Positions 1-11,690 of a DNA stretch of 64,000 bases are shown in pieces (the first letter of the stretch is position 1; every line of letters starts with the position of its first letter). Origin of the DNA: Saccharum officinarum (taxonomy: Eukaryota > Streptophyta > Magnoliopsida > Poales > Poaceae); contig CM036160.1 of NCBI GenBank assembly GCA_020631735.1, positions 2,836,407-2,900,406 on the forward strand, written 5' to 3'. A program made the translations under genes and the position numbers. Under the pieces are notes generated by a model, which was not told the DNA's origin, did not search any database, and saw only the letters and a program-made list of their open reading frames with translations.

Positions 1-2
1 CC

Positions 3-1034
3 AAGGTAAAATATAATGATAGTGATGATGATTCTTGTGCTAGTGATGGTTGTAGGAGTGATAATGAGGAGGATGAGGACTACTCCAAGGATGATCTATT
101 GGGCATAATAGATCAAATGAGCAAGGGCTACAAGAGGACCACCAAGAAATACAAAATCTTGGAACAAGAGCTCATTGTTAAGAGCAATGAAAATGATGCC
201 TTGATGGAGGAGCTTGTTGCTCTCAAAAAGAGTAAGGAGTGCAAAGGAATTGAACAAGAGCTCAAAGCTCTTAGGAAATCCTTTGATGAGCTAGAGGCCT
301 CTCGTGAGTGTCTAAAGGAAGACCACGAGGACCTTGAAGTTGCTCACACTAGGCTTAAGGAAGCCCACTCCACTCTACTTGAGCTCATCAAGGAAAATGA
401 CCTCAAGTTGGAGAAGTTCATGAAGGAAGCTAAGGAGGAGCAAGTGATTGTCACTTGTGATATTGGACTAACATGTGATATTATTGATGATTCTTTATTT
501 GTTAGTCCTACTAATGCTTCATGTAGCTCATCATCATCCACCACAACCAACTCTACCTCTACTACTAGTGATTCATCACTTGTGGTTGAGACTCTCAAGA
601 GAGAGGTGGATGATCTCACCAGCGCATTAGGCAACGCCTATGGTGGGGATGCTCACTTGCTAAAATACTTGGGTAGCCAAAGGTTCTCTCTTAATAAATA
701 GGGATTAGGCTATACTCCCAAGAAGGGCAAGGTGGTCTTTGCTACTCCAAAGCCTCGCTTTGTGAAGGGCAATGGTCGTTATTGCAATAGATACAAGCAA
801 GTTGGGCATCTAGAGATTAATTGCAATAAAATAAACAAGAACAAGAAAAATGCTAATGTACCTTACATTCCTTTTGATTATTGTTATATGCTTACCAAGG
901 GTGAGAAAGGTGTGCATGCTAGGTTTGTTGGTACACCAATTGTGGGCCCAAAGAAGAAGGCCATTTGGGTACCAAAGAGCTTAGTCACTAACCTCCAAGG
1001 ACCCAAGCAAGTATGGGTACCTAAAAGACATTAA
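3..1034 (+). pseudogene. Copy A gag, C-terminal part, broken
   Basis: Open from the left edge in the same frame as the gag of copies B and C. It carries the acidic and coiled-coil rich middle part of gag (Glu/Lys/Leu-rich, about 35-160 residues from the edge), then the second CCHC-type knuckle. The knuckle here reads CNRYKQVGHLEINC: the second cysteine is replaced by tyrosine, so zinc binding is doubtful. An in-frame TAG at 699-701 replaces a glutamate codon of copies B and C (GAG). The reading frame continues unchanged to the conserved TAA at 1032-1034. Gag would form the particle and bind RNA; this copy cannot make it in full. The N-terminal gag domain is outside the window. Confidence 0.8.
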
Positions 1035-1046
1035 ATTGTTTTGTAG

Positions 1047-4000
1047 GTAAATTACAAGGCCGGAGGAAGGCATTGGGTGCTTGATAGTGGGTGCTCTCAA
1101 CATATGACCGGTGATTCAAGAATGTTCAACTCTCATAAATCAAATGATAGTGGCATTGATAGGATCACATTTGGTGACAATAGCAAGGGTGATGTAAAGG
1201 CTCTTGGAAGGATTGCAATCTCAAATGATCATAGCATTTCCAATGTGCTCTTAGTTGAGAAATTGAACTTCAATCTTCTCTCGGTTGCTCAATTATGTGA
1301 TCTTGGTTTTAAGTGCATATTTGGTGTTGATGATGTGGAGATAGTTAGTGTTGATGGCTCTAATTTGATCTTTAAAGGGTTTAGATATGAGAATCTATAC
1401 TTGGTTGATTTCAATGCTAGTGACACTCAACTTTCAACATGCTTGCTCACCAAATCAAGTATGAGTTGGTTATGGCATTGAAGACTTGGTCATGTTGGCA
1501 TGAAGCAATTGAACAAGTTAGTGAAGCATGACTTAGTTAGAGGCTTGAAGGATGTCACATTTGAGAAGGATAAGCTATGTAGTGCATGTCAAGCCGGAAA
1601 GCAAGTGGGCAACACTCATCCATTGAAGAGCATTATGAGTACTTCCAAGGCATTTGAGTTGTTGCACATGGATCTATTTGGGCCAACTATATACACAAGC
1701 ATTGGTGGCAACAAGTATGGCTTTGTGATTGTGGATGATTTCACTAGATACACATGGGTATTCTTTCTTGTGGACAAGAGTGATGTATTTGACATATTCA
1801 AGAAGTTCATCAAGAGAGTGCAAAATGAGTTTGAAACCACAATCAAGAAAGTGAGAAGTGATAATGGAAGTGAGTTTAGAAACACAAGAGTTGATGAGCT
1901 ATGTGATGAGCTTGGAATCAAACATCAATTCTCGGCCAAGTATACACCTCAATTAAATGGCTTAGTTGAGAGAAAGAATAGAACCTTGATTGATATGGCA
2001 AGATCAATGTTGAATGAGTATAATGTGAGTTATTCATTTTGGGCCGAAGCAATCAACACGGCTTGCTTCTATAGCAACCGTCTCTATTGCCACAAGTTTC
2101 TAGAGAAGACACCATATGAGATCTTAAATGGAAGAAAGCCCAACATTGCATACTTTCGGGTATTTGGTTGCAAATGCTACATCTTGAAGAAGGACACTAG
2201 ATTGAGCAAGTTTGAGAAGAAATGTGATGAAGGATTCTTATTTGGTTACTCAACTACTAGCAAAGCTTATAGAGTTTGGAATTTAGCTAGTGGTCAACTT
2301 GAAGAAGTACATGATGTTGAGTTTGATGAAACAAATGGCTCTCAAGATGAAGAAGATAACTTGGATGATGTGAGAGAAACTCAATTGACTAATGCTATGA
2401 AAGAGATGGATATTGGTGACATTAGGGCAAAGCAAGTGATTGATGTGGATGACAACAAAGATCAAGTGCTCCAAAGTCCAATTACACAAGCTAGTACATC
2501 ATCTCAAGTGCAACAAGATCAACAAGTGGCTAGTTCATCATCTTCAACTCATGATCAACATCAACATCTAAGCAATCAAGTCCAAGTGCTTCAACCAACT
2601 AACATTGCAAGAGACCATCCATTGGATTCCATCATTGGTGATATACAAAGAGGAGTTCAAACTAGATCAAGATTGGCATCATTTTGTGCTCACTCTTCTT
2701 TTGTGTCAATGGAAGAACCCAAGGACATTGATAAAGCATTGAGAGATCCGGATTGGGTAAATGCAATGCATGAAGAACTCAACAACTTCAAGAGAAATGA
2801 AGTATGGGAACTAGTTGAGAGGCCTAAGGATCACAATGTCATTGGAACAAGATGGGTCTTTCGCAACAAGCAAGATCAAGATGGGATAGTAGTAAGGAAC
2901 AAAGCAAGACTAGTGGCTCAAGGTTACACACAAATAGAGGGTCTTGACTTTGGTGAAACTTATGCCCCAGTTGCAAGATTGGAAGCAATTAGGATCTTAC
3001 TTGCCTATGCTTGTGCTCACAATATCAAGCTATATCAAATGGATGTGAATAGTGCATTTCTCAATGGGTACATCCAAGAGGAGGTATATGTGGAGCAACC
3101 TCCTAGTTTTGAAGATGACAAGAAACCCAATCATGTCTACAAATTGAGAAAGGCTTTGTATGGGTTGAAGCAAGCACCTAGAGCATGGTATGAAAGATTG
3201 AGAGACTTCTTGCTATCCAAAGGATTTGTCATGGGCAAAGTGGATACTACTCTATTCACCAAGAAGATTGGGAAAGACTTGTTTGTGTTGCAAATATATG
3301 TTGATGATATCATATTCGGTTCAACCAATCAAGATTATTGTGATGAGTTTGGGAAAATGATGGCAAAGGAATTTGAAATGTCAATGATTGGTGAACTTAG
3401 TTTCTTTTTTGGACTTCAAATCAAACAAATAAAGGAAGGAACATTTGTAAGCCAAACCAAATACATAAAGGATATGCTAAAGAAGTTTGGTATGGAAGAT
3501 GCAAAAGGAATCACTACTCCAATAAGCACTAGTGGAAGTTTGGATAGTGACAAGAATAGCAACATGGTGGATCAAAAGCTATATAGATCAATGATTGGTA
3601 GCCTACTCTATGTGACGGCATCAAGGCCCGATGTAATGTTTAGTGTATGCATGTGTGCAAGATTTCAAGCCTCACCAAGAGAAAGTCATTTGAAGGCAAC
3701 AAAGAGAATTTTGAGGTATTTGAAGCATACACAAGATGTTGGATTATGGTATCCCAAAGGTGCAAGCTTTGAGCTAGTTGGATATTTGGATTCCGACTAT
3801 GCCGGTGACAAAGTAGAGAGAAAGAGCACCTCCGGGACTTGTCAATTGTTGGGAAGATCACTTGTCTCATGGTCATCCAAGAAGCAAAATAGTATTGCAC
3901 TATCTACCGCCGAAGCCGAATACATCGCCATGGGTAGTTGTTGTGCACAAATCTTGTGGATGAAGGCTACATTGAAAGATTTTGGAATCAACTTCAAGAA

Positions 4001-4250
4001 TGTGCCATTGCTATGTGACAATGAAAGTGCCGTGAAGCTAACCAACAATCCGGTTCAACATCAAAGAACAAAGCATATTGATGTTCGCCATCACTTTATT
4101 AGAGATCATCAACAAAAGGGTGACATTGCTATTGAGAGTGTGGGCACCGAAGATCAATTAGCCGATCTATTCACCAAGCCACTTGATGAGAAGAGATTTC
4201 ACAAGCTAAAGAATGAATTGAACATACTTGACTTCTCCAACATGAGTTGA
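1047..4250 (+). pseudogene. Copy A pol polyprotein, one nonsense codon
   Basis: Pol in the same frame as gag, after the second stop (TAG 1044-1046). In order: aspartic protease with LDSGCSQHMTG (from 1077), an HHCC zinc motif with CSACQAGK, the integrase core ([23 protein letters not shown]), RT ([22 protein letters not shown]) and RNase H ([21 protein letters not shown]). A TGA at 1479-1481 replaces the arginine codon that follows WLWH in copies B and C and cuts protease from integrase. From 1500 the frame is open for 916 codons. Differences from the other copies include LDSDYAGD for SDSDYAGD in RNase H. Stop at 4248-4250, just after DFSNMS, as in B and C. Confidence 0.85.
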
Positions 4251-5379
4251 TGCACCCCATATATGACATGCCTCTCCTTCGAGCCCCAAGGTACAATTGG
4301 TTGACATGTCATACATTCTATGCTAAGGACTTGTTTAGTGCATCTAGTCATAATTTACATGTTCTAGGCTCATTCATGAAAATTAAATGAATTTGAAGTT
4401 TATATGGTGCCACTATTGTTTCCATGTCTTGTATGATCTAGTGGTAGCATATAACTTGTTTAAGTAGCTTGTGATCCTAAGTGTTTAATCTAGAAAACTT
4501 GTCTAAATATTTGCTTCAACATGGTGCATGATAACCCTTCTAGTGAGGTGTGAAGAAGCTTGCCCTTGGATCAAACCGAAGCTTTTTATTTGTGTAAGCA
4601 ATCTAGGTTGAATCACAAACTTGATCCTCACCCCATTTTTTCAACATGATAATCTATCTAAAGTTTGCTCCTTGTGGTCAATTGGTGCCAAAGGGGGAGA
4701 AAATGGTGTTCACAAAGATAGAACTCAAAGGGGGAGAAGCACAAAGGGGAGAATTGATAAAAGAACGGGATCAACTAAAATTTTGAGCACACAAGTAGGG
4801 GGAGCAAGCTCTTAAACATGAATGTTGCATTTCCATGTGCACTTCATATGTATGATGCATAGTTATGCATTTCGTTTTCTCTGATACTTTGCTTGTGTGG
4901 TGACTTGCTAATATACAATTGAAAGGTGTATTGAGGTACTAGCATGAATAGGAAGTAGTTAGATTTTTCTTGCTTCATGTTTTTCAAAGTGGTGCTAGAG
5001 CCTTGCTTATAATGTTGATCTCACGAGGTTTCTAGTTATGTTTGTGTTTTTCCAAGTGGAATCTAACTACACAAGGTGCTAAGATGGTGTTTATCGCTAC
5101 TCCGATGGTATCACGCTTCAAAGGTCTATAATCTTAAACACTTAGCACCTATTGGTAGTCAATGCTCCTATACTTTCCTATCTAACATGTATGCTTCCAA
5201 AATCCAAACATATAGCATACATGTAGGGGGAGCCATTGCTATCAATTTGAATTCATGATTACATGTCCATGATTCTTACACATGGTAATATACTTGGACA
5301 ATGTGACATGGGTTCAATCAAAATTTTATCATAATATCTTTGTGAAAGGTTTGTCACCAATTACCAACAAGGGGGAGAT
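4251..5379 (+). other. Copy A noncoding 3' region with repeated polypurine tracts
   Basis: About 1.1 kb between pol and the 3' LTR with no gene; the only ORFs are under 70 codons and not kept in copy C. There is no envelope-like frame. G-rich purine tracts of the type aaagggggag recur near 4690, 4728, 4743, 4797 and 5225, and the last (5370-5378) abuts the LTR as the plus-strand primer. Such repeated upstream tracts are a recalled hallmark of Sireviruses. Copy C shows nearly the same pattern. Confidence 0.75.
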
Positions 5380-7343
5380 TGAAAGTTCTATGTTTGGTGT
5401 TGGTAATTAGTGACAATGCCTAAGTACTAATCCTATGCCTAAGTTGTATGTAGCATATGAGGATTAGTACATTCCAAGGTTGGTGGCAAGATGGACATGG
5501 TGATCATGATGGCCACACTTGGATTTGGGCGTAACCCTATGTGATCAAGGCAAAGGTATATGCTTAAGGGTTGTGTTTTAGTAACCTAGACACCTAGTGG
5601 GTGTGGTTACATTATAGGATAGATAGCCGTACTATCAAGAGGGGAATGACGCGGCTATTGAACTCCTAAGTGCCTCTAGGTGTGCATTTCATAATCATAT
5701 GTATTTGGATAGAACTAATAACGCCTCGAAAAATAATTGTGAAAATGCTAACACACTCACACATGACGAAGATCACTTGGTGGTGTTAGCACGTTTGCGA
5801 AGGCGGTGGAGTTTGAGCGGTAGAGAGGGTTTGGGATCCTCTCTCCCTCCCGCCGAGCTTGCGAGGCGGGATTCAGGCGTTTTCGAGGAATTGAAATGAC
5901 TATTTTCCCTTACGCCGGAAGTCTGGAAAAGAAATGGAAGCGAACGGAGGTCACAGAGGTGACCGGACGCTGAACCAGACGCGGTCTTTGCATGACCGGA
6001 CGTGTCCGGTCAGTGTTTAGTGTCTGCGCATATTTCAGTTTGATGATCGGACGCGCAGCGCGTCCGGTCACTGACGATCGGACGCGTCCGGTCGTTTAGG
6101 GAGCTTACTGGACTCTAACCGGACACTGGCACTGTCGCGTCCGGTCATTTACTTCAGCGCGTCCGGTCACTGTTTTGTTGAGCGCTGCTCAGGCGACCAG
6201 CGCGTCCGGTCACTCACGGGACCAGCGCGTCTGGTCTGCGCGATGAGCGCGTCCGATCGTTGCTTCACAGTTAGCCGTTGCGCGACCGGCGCGTCCGGTC
6301 GTTTGGACCAGCGTGTCCGGTCAGTGCTTCCTGAGTTAGCCATTGGGCGACCGGCGCGTCCGGTCAGTTGGACCAGCGCGTCCGATCAGCGCGATTTCGG
6401 CTGTTTAAGTTTCTAACGGCTCTATTCGAAGGGGTACGTCTATAAATACTCGTTGGCCGGCTCAAGGCTCCATCTCTCGAACATTTGACATACTTGTGAG
6501 CACTTTGAGCTAAGCAACTCCCCTCCCACTCATCTCTCTTGCTTCTTTGCATATTCGAAGTGAGATTGAGTGATCCAAGTGCATTTGCATTGAGAGATTG
6601 CATCTAGTTGGCACTTGGTGGTTGATTTGCTGCGGGATTCTTGTTTCTCTTGGTGGTTGCCGCCACCTAGATGGCTTGGAGCAGCTTGGAGGCGTTGGCA
6701 AGAGTTGGTGATTGTTCTTGGCCACCTCCGGTGATTGTGAGGGGTTTGTGCCTACCTCGGCGAAGCGCCAAAGGCAACGTTAGTGAATTGCTCATGTCAT
6801 TGCAACCTTTTGCCATTTGGTAGGTTCTTGTGGTGCCTTTTGAGAGGCTCGGTGTGAGACCGATTAGCCACCGAACCACGTGGTGAAGAGGGACACAACG
6901 GGGACTAGCGTGCCGGCAAGCACGTGAACCTCGGGATAAATCTTCGTGTCATCATTCTTATTGTGTTTGATCGATCCCGGTAGTTGTATATTGTGGTATT
7001 CATCTCTTGATCATATTGATTGGTTGGCTCAATACTTCGCCCCTCGGTGATATCCTCCTAACTCTCTCTTGTATTAATTTCTTAGTTACCCTGCTAGCTT
7101 GTTAGTGTAACTCTTAGCTTGTGTAGCTAGCTAGCTTTAGTTGTAGTTAAATTGTGCGGTTTGACTTGTGCAGTTGAGTGCAAATATATTAGAATTGTGA
7201 ATTGGTTAGGTGGCTTGCAAACACCCCGTAGGCTAAGCAAAACTCGCATCTCGCTATTTGTTATGTTGATAAACTTGTTTAGCTTGTCTTTGTAGAAAGT
7301 TTTATAAGGCTATTAACCCCCCTCTAGCCATCAAGACCTTTCA
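5380..7343 (+). repeat. 3' LTR of copy A
   Basis: Begins tgaaagttc right after the polypurine tract and ends cctttca; 1964 bp. It aligns along its length with the LTRs of copies B and C. A CG-rich array of CGCGTCCGGTC-type units lies at about 5965-6390, and a TATA-like tataaata at 6441-6448 follows it. It has both copies of the array segment that is deleted in the 5' LTR of copy C. Short ORFs here are translations of the repeat and not genes. Confidence 0.85.
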
Positions 7344-9926
7344 CAAGGGCGCCAGAGGGGAAGGTGGACACAACAGCAGCCACAACAATACCCAAGGTCG
7401 CGGCGGTTTTGGGCGTGGACAAACGAGAGGTCGCAGACAAGGAGGTGCTCCCTCTAGAGTCATTTGCCAACTCTATGGCAAGGATGGCCACACCGTCATC
7501 AAGTGCTACAAGAGTTTTGACATCGCCTTCACCATTCCTCCCTAGAAGAGCATGTTATCGACAACAACATCCTATGTGGTGGACACCAACTGGTACGTTG
7601 ATTCCAAAGCTATGAATCATGTGACCGGTGAGTTGGAGAAGTTGAGGATCCATGACAAGTATGGAGGCATGATCAAGTGCGCACGACGAGTGGGATAGGT
7701 ATGGAGATTAATCATGTTGGTTCTAGCATTTTGCGTACTCGTACTAGTGAAATTCATCTTAAAAATATTCTACACGTTCCAAAAGCCAGCGAAATCTTAA
7801 TCTCTGTTAATCCTCTCACTCGTGATAACAATGCTTTTTTTAGAATTTCACCCCAATCATTTTTCTTTCAAGGAACAGGGGACGAGGAGGACTCTCCTCA
7901 AAGGTAGATGTGAAGGAGGCCTCTACCCTTTGAAGTCGATTCAGAATAAGCAAGCTCTCAGCGCCTTCAAGCTGTCGACCTCCATGTGGCATCATAGATT
8001 AGGGCATGCTTCCACTCATGTAGTCCAACAAGTCCTTAATTGCCATAGGCTTCCTTTTGTTTGTGATTCCAATAAAAACATGATTTGTGATGCGTGTGAA
8101 AAGGGCAAGAGTCATCAACTGCCCTATCCTCGATCCACTAGTATGTCTACTAGTACTTTGGATCTTTTTTTGATGTTTGGGGCCCTGCTCCTACTTCTGT
8201 TGGACACAATGTTTATTATGTCTATTTCATTGATGATTATATCAAGTTTACATGGATTCATCTTTTGCGCTAAAAATCAGAAGTTTTCTAGAAATTCCGT
8301 GATTTCCAAAATCTTGTAGAGCGACAATTTGGTAGGAAAATTCTAGCTCTCCAAACAGATTGGGGAGGTGAATATCAATCCCTAAAATCCTTTTTCCGGC
8401 GCATAGGGTTTTGTTGGTATTTGTTAATGCAAGTAAAAGTTAAGAGTTTCGCAAGTGCATAGAGTACCATTGTAGCACTTCACCCTGGAGTATTTCAGGT
8501 ATCGTTATTTATATTTTACCATAGGGAGGAGCCATGGATAGAGAGATTGATAAACTTATACTATCAATGCATCAAGGGACTAAGCACATACTCTAAATAG
8601 GGATAAATCAGGATATATATGATAAGCATAATACTTAGAGAGACTCCATAAGATATCAATAGTTAATCTAAGTAGATTACAAGAGAGATAAATTTCTAAG
8701 TCATTCTTAATTACAAGTCATAGCATACTATCATTATATACACTTAGCAATAGCAAAAGATTATCTCTATATTCATGCATAAGGGACGTCTCTAAAGAAG
8801 AGCGCATAGCAATTCCTCCGTCGTGACTTATGTCCTACTAAACCTACAATCGGGGGTGGACTACAGAGAATCACAAGGTTGTTACTTCGTGTGACCTACC
8901 ACACTTTCTGGACTGTAGGGTGCAACCATAGGCAAAATAGTGTATAAGCACCATGCTTACACAAGGTTCGGCTACTCAACCTGTTCGAACACCGGGAAGA
9001 GCACTCTGTGATCTTAGGCATAAACACAATGATAACTTTGACTATACTAAGCATATAGTCAAAGTAAACTATAAACATGATAACTAAGAACATGATATAA
9101 ATGAAGATTAAATTCATTGAGAAGATAAATGTAATGAATACAAGGGCTATACCAAGCCTCGAGTGACTTGATCTGGAATTCGAGTAGAAGCCCGACTTTA
9201 CTTGATCTATCTTGTCTAGGAGTTCTGCTCTTCTGAGTTTAGTCTAACTTGAATGAATCGAAGTGTCTTCTAGGAGGGGGTCTAGGGGTACTTTTATAGG
9301 GGGCACCCGACATCCTTTGGGCCCATGGATCCATGGCAACACTTAATCTCGACTCTCCAATCAAACCGACCTTGATAAATGGTGGAGATTCATCCTTAGA
9401 GGCGGTGGAACAAAGCTGGTGTCGACAGGTGGACCTGGGTGGGTCGGCTGACCTACATGTCGGGTTAGTCGACCCCACCCCAAGCTCCTTTCGATGCGAA
9501 TCTTCTTCTAATTGGTGTCCCACATGTCATAGAGTCGAATGGAGTCGGTTTTGTGGCGAATGATCTTGATTGGTTGATGTAATATGTCCCACTTGATAAA
9601 CCCTCATGCATTCACAGAATCACTAAAACTTATGGAAATACTTAGTTTAAACCACTATACCTATGTTGGTGATTGATTTTAAGAGTAAATATAAGTTATA
9701 TTGACAGTTTAAAGTTGACGTTAACGACCGTCAATAGGATTTCACACCATGTCTCCTGTCCTCATGCTCATCAACAGAATGGGTCGGCCAAACAAAAATA
9801 TAGACACATCGTTGAAGTAGGTCCTTCCCTTGTTGCTCATGCGTCTATGCAATTAAACTTCTGGGATGAAGCTTTTATCACGGTTGTGTTTATCATCAAT
9901 AGACTTCCATCAAAGGTTATGTCTAA
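7344..9926 (+). pseudogene. Degraded older copia gag-pol, interrupted (element E)
   Basis: Right of copy A the sequence reads as the end of a copia gag: a Gly/Arg/Asn/Gln-rich stretch, then a knuckle-like CQLYGKDGHTVIKC, in which the second cysteine is lost. A protease-like NWYVDSKAMNHVTGE follows (glycine of the active site lost), then a pre-integrase part (MWHHRLGHA, CDACEKGKSH, about 7984-8110), and an integrase core broken by frameshifts up to about 8408. The integrase resumes at about 9739 (HAHQQNG, FWDEAF, INRLPSK) after a 1.3-kb insertion and stops at 9926, where a Helitron-type end begins. RT and RNase H of this element were not found in the window. Lineage differs from copies A-C. 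Confidence 0.75.
8412..9733. mobile_element. 1.3-kb insertion in the element E integrase, probable solo LTR
   Basis: Integrase reading is lost at about 8408 and resumes at about 9739, so roughly 1.3 kb was inserted. The block can be read as TGTTGG...CGTCA (TG...CA ends, as in an LTR). Its left part mentions a cap of phrases typical of grass gypsy LTRs (a cgcaagtgcat run, then a catagggaggag run), from memory. The short word atagg occurs at 8403-8407 and 9734-9738, but a few extra bases on the left make the target duplication uncertain. The ORFs inside (8896-9117, 9239-9563) match nothing I recognise. Confidence 0.5.
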
Positions 9927-9966
9927 CTAGTAGCCATGCACGTGCGACACGCACGTGTTTAAAGTT
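9927..9966 (-). other. Helitron-type 3' terminus (minus orientation)
   Basis: On the minus strand a GC-rich hairpin (cacgtgcgtg/tcgcacgtgc) is followed about 10 bases later by CTAG, with a host A next to it on the plus strand (9926). This fits the plant Helitron 3' end (hairpin, short spacer, CTRR) as recalled. The element would extend to the right, but I could not place its 5' end. It cuts the integrase of element E. Confidence 0.5.
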
Positions 9967-10009
9967 ATGGTAGACTACATCTTTTATACACACACACAAG
10001 GGGTTTAAG

Positions 10010-10740
10010 TGTTTAGATCCCTTTTCTCCTTAGACATTGCTTGCCATCGGGCCCTATTCCTTTCCCTCTTGCGTCCTATAGCATTGCCTCCCACACAAAT
10101 TGACATTGTTATGTCTATGTACTATTTTTTTTGCAACCGTGCCAAGGCACGTATTTCATTAAGATGGGGGTAGAGTAACAAACGATACAAAGTATAGGAG
10201 CATCTTATGTCTATGTACTATTGATATCAGTATTAAAAATGTACACAATGCGTCGAATGGAATATAGTAAAATGATGTTTCTTTTTTTTCACCTGCATCG
10301 GTGGTGTTAATCTTGTCTTGCAGTGATGCATGAGAATCAATATTTTACACTAACCCGTAATAGATAGCCTGGAAACCGAGGCATAAGAGAGAAGTTAAAA
10401 AGAATCATGATTATATGAAAGATAAACATATACGGAGAATTTAGCAAAATATATATGTTTGTGCTCTTGGAGTTAAAATAAAATAATCTGATGCTGGACC
10501 CTAAAGAGACACCTCGACGCGGGAGATGATGATTGTTGCTGTGGTGGTCCCGTACGTCCGTACCGGCTCTTGTTGTGAAACAGCAGCACGTGGGAACAAC
10601 AACATCATTGAATAGCGATTACTGTGCACACAATATGATTGCCTCGTGAGTCGTGAGGCCACCGAGACCGAGACGGTGCATATGACCTGTGCTCTGCATA
10701 TATATATAACAGCTTAGCTAAAGATCAAATCAAGTAGTGT
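10010..10740 (+). repeat. Host-like repeated unit, copy (i)
   Basis: Low-copy-looking sequence with two related copies further right (12181-12600 plus 15515-15649 plus 26031-26400; and 29560-30250). Shared words include tgatatcagtattaaaaa, cacctgcatcggtggtg, gctcttggagttaaa, tccgtaccggctctt, and a cacacaat...attgcctcgtgagtcgtga run. No coding frame is visible. It holds a 79-bp LINE tail insertion at 10126-10204. It could be a duplicated intergenic or promoter segment, or a fragment captured by a Helitron. Confidence 0.6.
10126..10204 (-). mobile_element. 5'-truncated LINE tail, 17-bp target duplication
   Basis: Seventy-nine bases that start with a T-run on the plus strand (a poly-A tail on the minus strand) and contain ggcacgtatttcattaag, which resembles the 3' end of grass LINEs read backwards. 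The 17-bp word ttatgtctatgtactat stands directly on both sides (10109-10125 and 10205-10221). The two paralogous units at 12181 and 29560 lack the insert and show the empty site, which confirms the borders. Confidence 0.85.
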
Positions 10741-10979
10741 TCGTTACTTGTTTTTTGCGTCTTGTCGAGAGGCTGATGCAAGAGGCTGTTAATAAGGGAC
10801 GAGTACAAATTAAGTTGTTGTTTTACAGCTGGTTTTTGATATATCATCCGTCTCTACATTTAACCACTCGCTGTCGTCCGCAAGCGCGACAGCCTGTTCC
10901 AGTTCTACTTCCCTTCCTAGGAATCGATCAGACACGACCTAGTTTGGCCCAGCGATGCGCACGCTAACAGTGCTCTTCC
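10741..10979. other. No gene recognised
   Basis: A 76-codon ORF begins near 10737 but has no recognisable domain and lies between repeat-derived blocks. A tatatatata stretch at about 10698-10708 lies just before it. I see nothing else that can be supported. Confidence 0.4.
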
Positions 10980-11232
10980 GAGGGGTTACCGTCACAACCC
11001 GCACTGGAGTACTGTCGTAATTCCACAAGAGATCATCGAAGGCCGGCGGAAGGCGCCTGTTAGACCAAGTATACTTACTGCCTGTCCACAAGGGGCAATT
11101 CGATGAGACACGTACAGGTCGTTGATAAAGCTTCGGCCTCCGAGCGATAAAAAACTTTGGGTTGTTATTTTCTGAGGCGCATATCTGATCATGTTAAAGC
11201 CACCACACACCAAACCAAAGAGCGTTGGCAAT
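10980..11232 (-). pseudogene. LINE endonuclease fragment
   Basis: On the minus strand the frames around 11231-10992 give CGGFNMIRYAP and, after a frame change, WTGSKYTWSNRR. These resemble the GDFN-I-R block and the YTWSN block near the end of the apurinic endonuclease domain of plant L1-type LINEs. The aspartate of GDFN is replaced by glycine, and at least one frameshift separates the blocks, so this is a dead fragment. No RT part was seen nearby. Confidence 0.55.
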
Positions 11233-11504
11233 ATCTTTAAGTTTAGTGAGGCAAGCGGGAGGCAAATCTGGGGTGGAAAGTACAGCAGTCCTTTTAGTTA
11301 TGCAAAGCTATAGGACTGTTATGTAAAGAAAGTCAAAATCTCTAGTACTTTTATTACAACGACAAAAAGGAGGAATCCCTTTTGATCGGGGTGGCAAGTA
11401 CAGCTTGTCACTGATGGAACACGGTGTCTAGCGCCTAGAGTTCGAATTCAGAGAACGCGCAGGAACAAAAGAAGAACACGAAAGTTCACGAACGGCGACT
11501 GCCG
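11233..11504. other. No gene recognised; short internal repeat
   Basis: No ORF of note. The phrase ggggtgg-aagtacagc occurs twice (about 11269 and 11388), which suggests a small local duplication of about 120 bp. Confidence 0.4.
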
Positions 11505-11690
11505 GCCGGAGGACAGTGCTGTTTCCACTGATGTTTACTGGAGAGTACAAACACGATTAAACCCGTAGTAATGCACTGATATCAACTACTTGGAGTCTGC
11601 CACTTATGCCAGTATAGCCTACATGTACACATGGAAAACTAGAAACTGTTTAAAACAAGGTACAAAGAAACCTTAGCGCAACGGAGGGCA
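11505..11690 (-). repeat. Copy of the region 3' of the NAC-like remnant
   Basis: From ggaggacagtgctgtt through gaaactgtttaaaacaa this block is a clear relative of 47233-47405, with point differences and small indels. At 47 kb the block lies just downstream of the stop of a minus-strand NAC-like gene, so this may be the 3'-UTR relic of a second gene copy. No NAC coding sequence was found next to it here. Confidence 0.6.

Larger units (their letters stand above)
1..7343 (+). mobile_element. Sirevirus-like Ty1/copia retrotransposon, copy A (5' end outside window)
   Basis: The copia order (protease, integrase, RT, RNase H) is followed by a noncoding stretch with repeated polypurine tracts and a 1.96-kb LTR ending in TCA at 7343. 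The repeated tracts upstream of the 3' LTR and the CG-rich LTR are recalled Sirevirus traits. The 5' LTR and the first part of gag lie left of the window, so the target duplication cannot be checked. The right flank starts with caagg at 7344. The host sequence is an older copia gag-pol. Copies B and C are close relatives throughout. Coding capacity is broken by single-base stops in gag (699-701) and pol (1479-1481). Confidence 0.85.

Noticed and set aside
1616..1921. Antisense ORF of 101 codons found in all three Sirevirus copies (also 34986-35291 and 57221-57526)
   Set aside because: It is open because the sense integrase sequence is conserved; there is no promoter or domain evidence for a gene.
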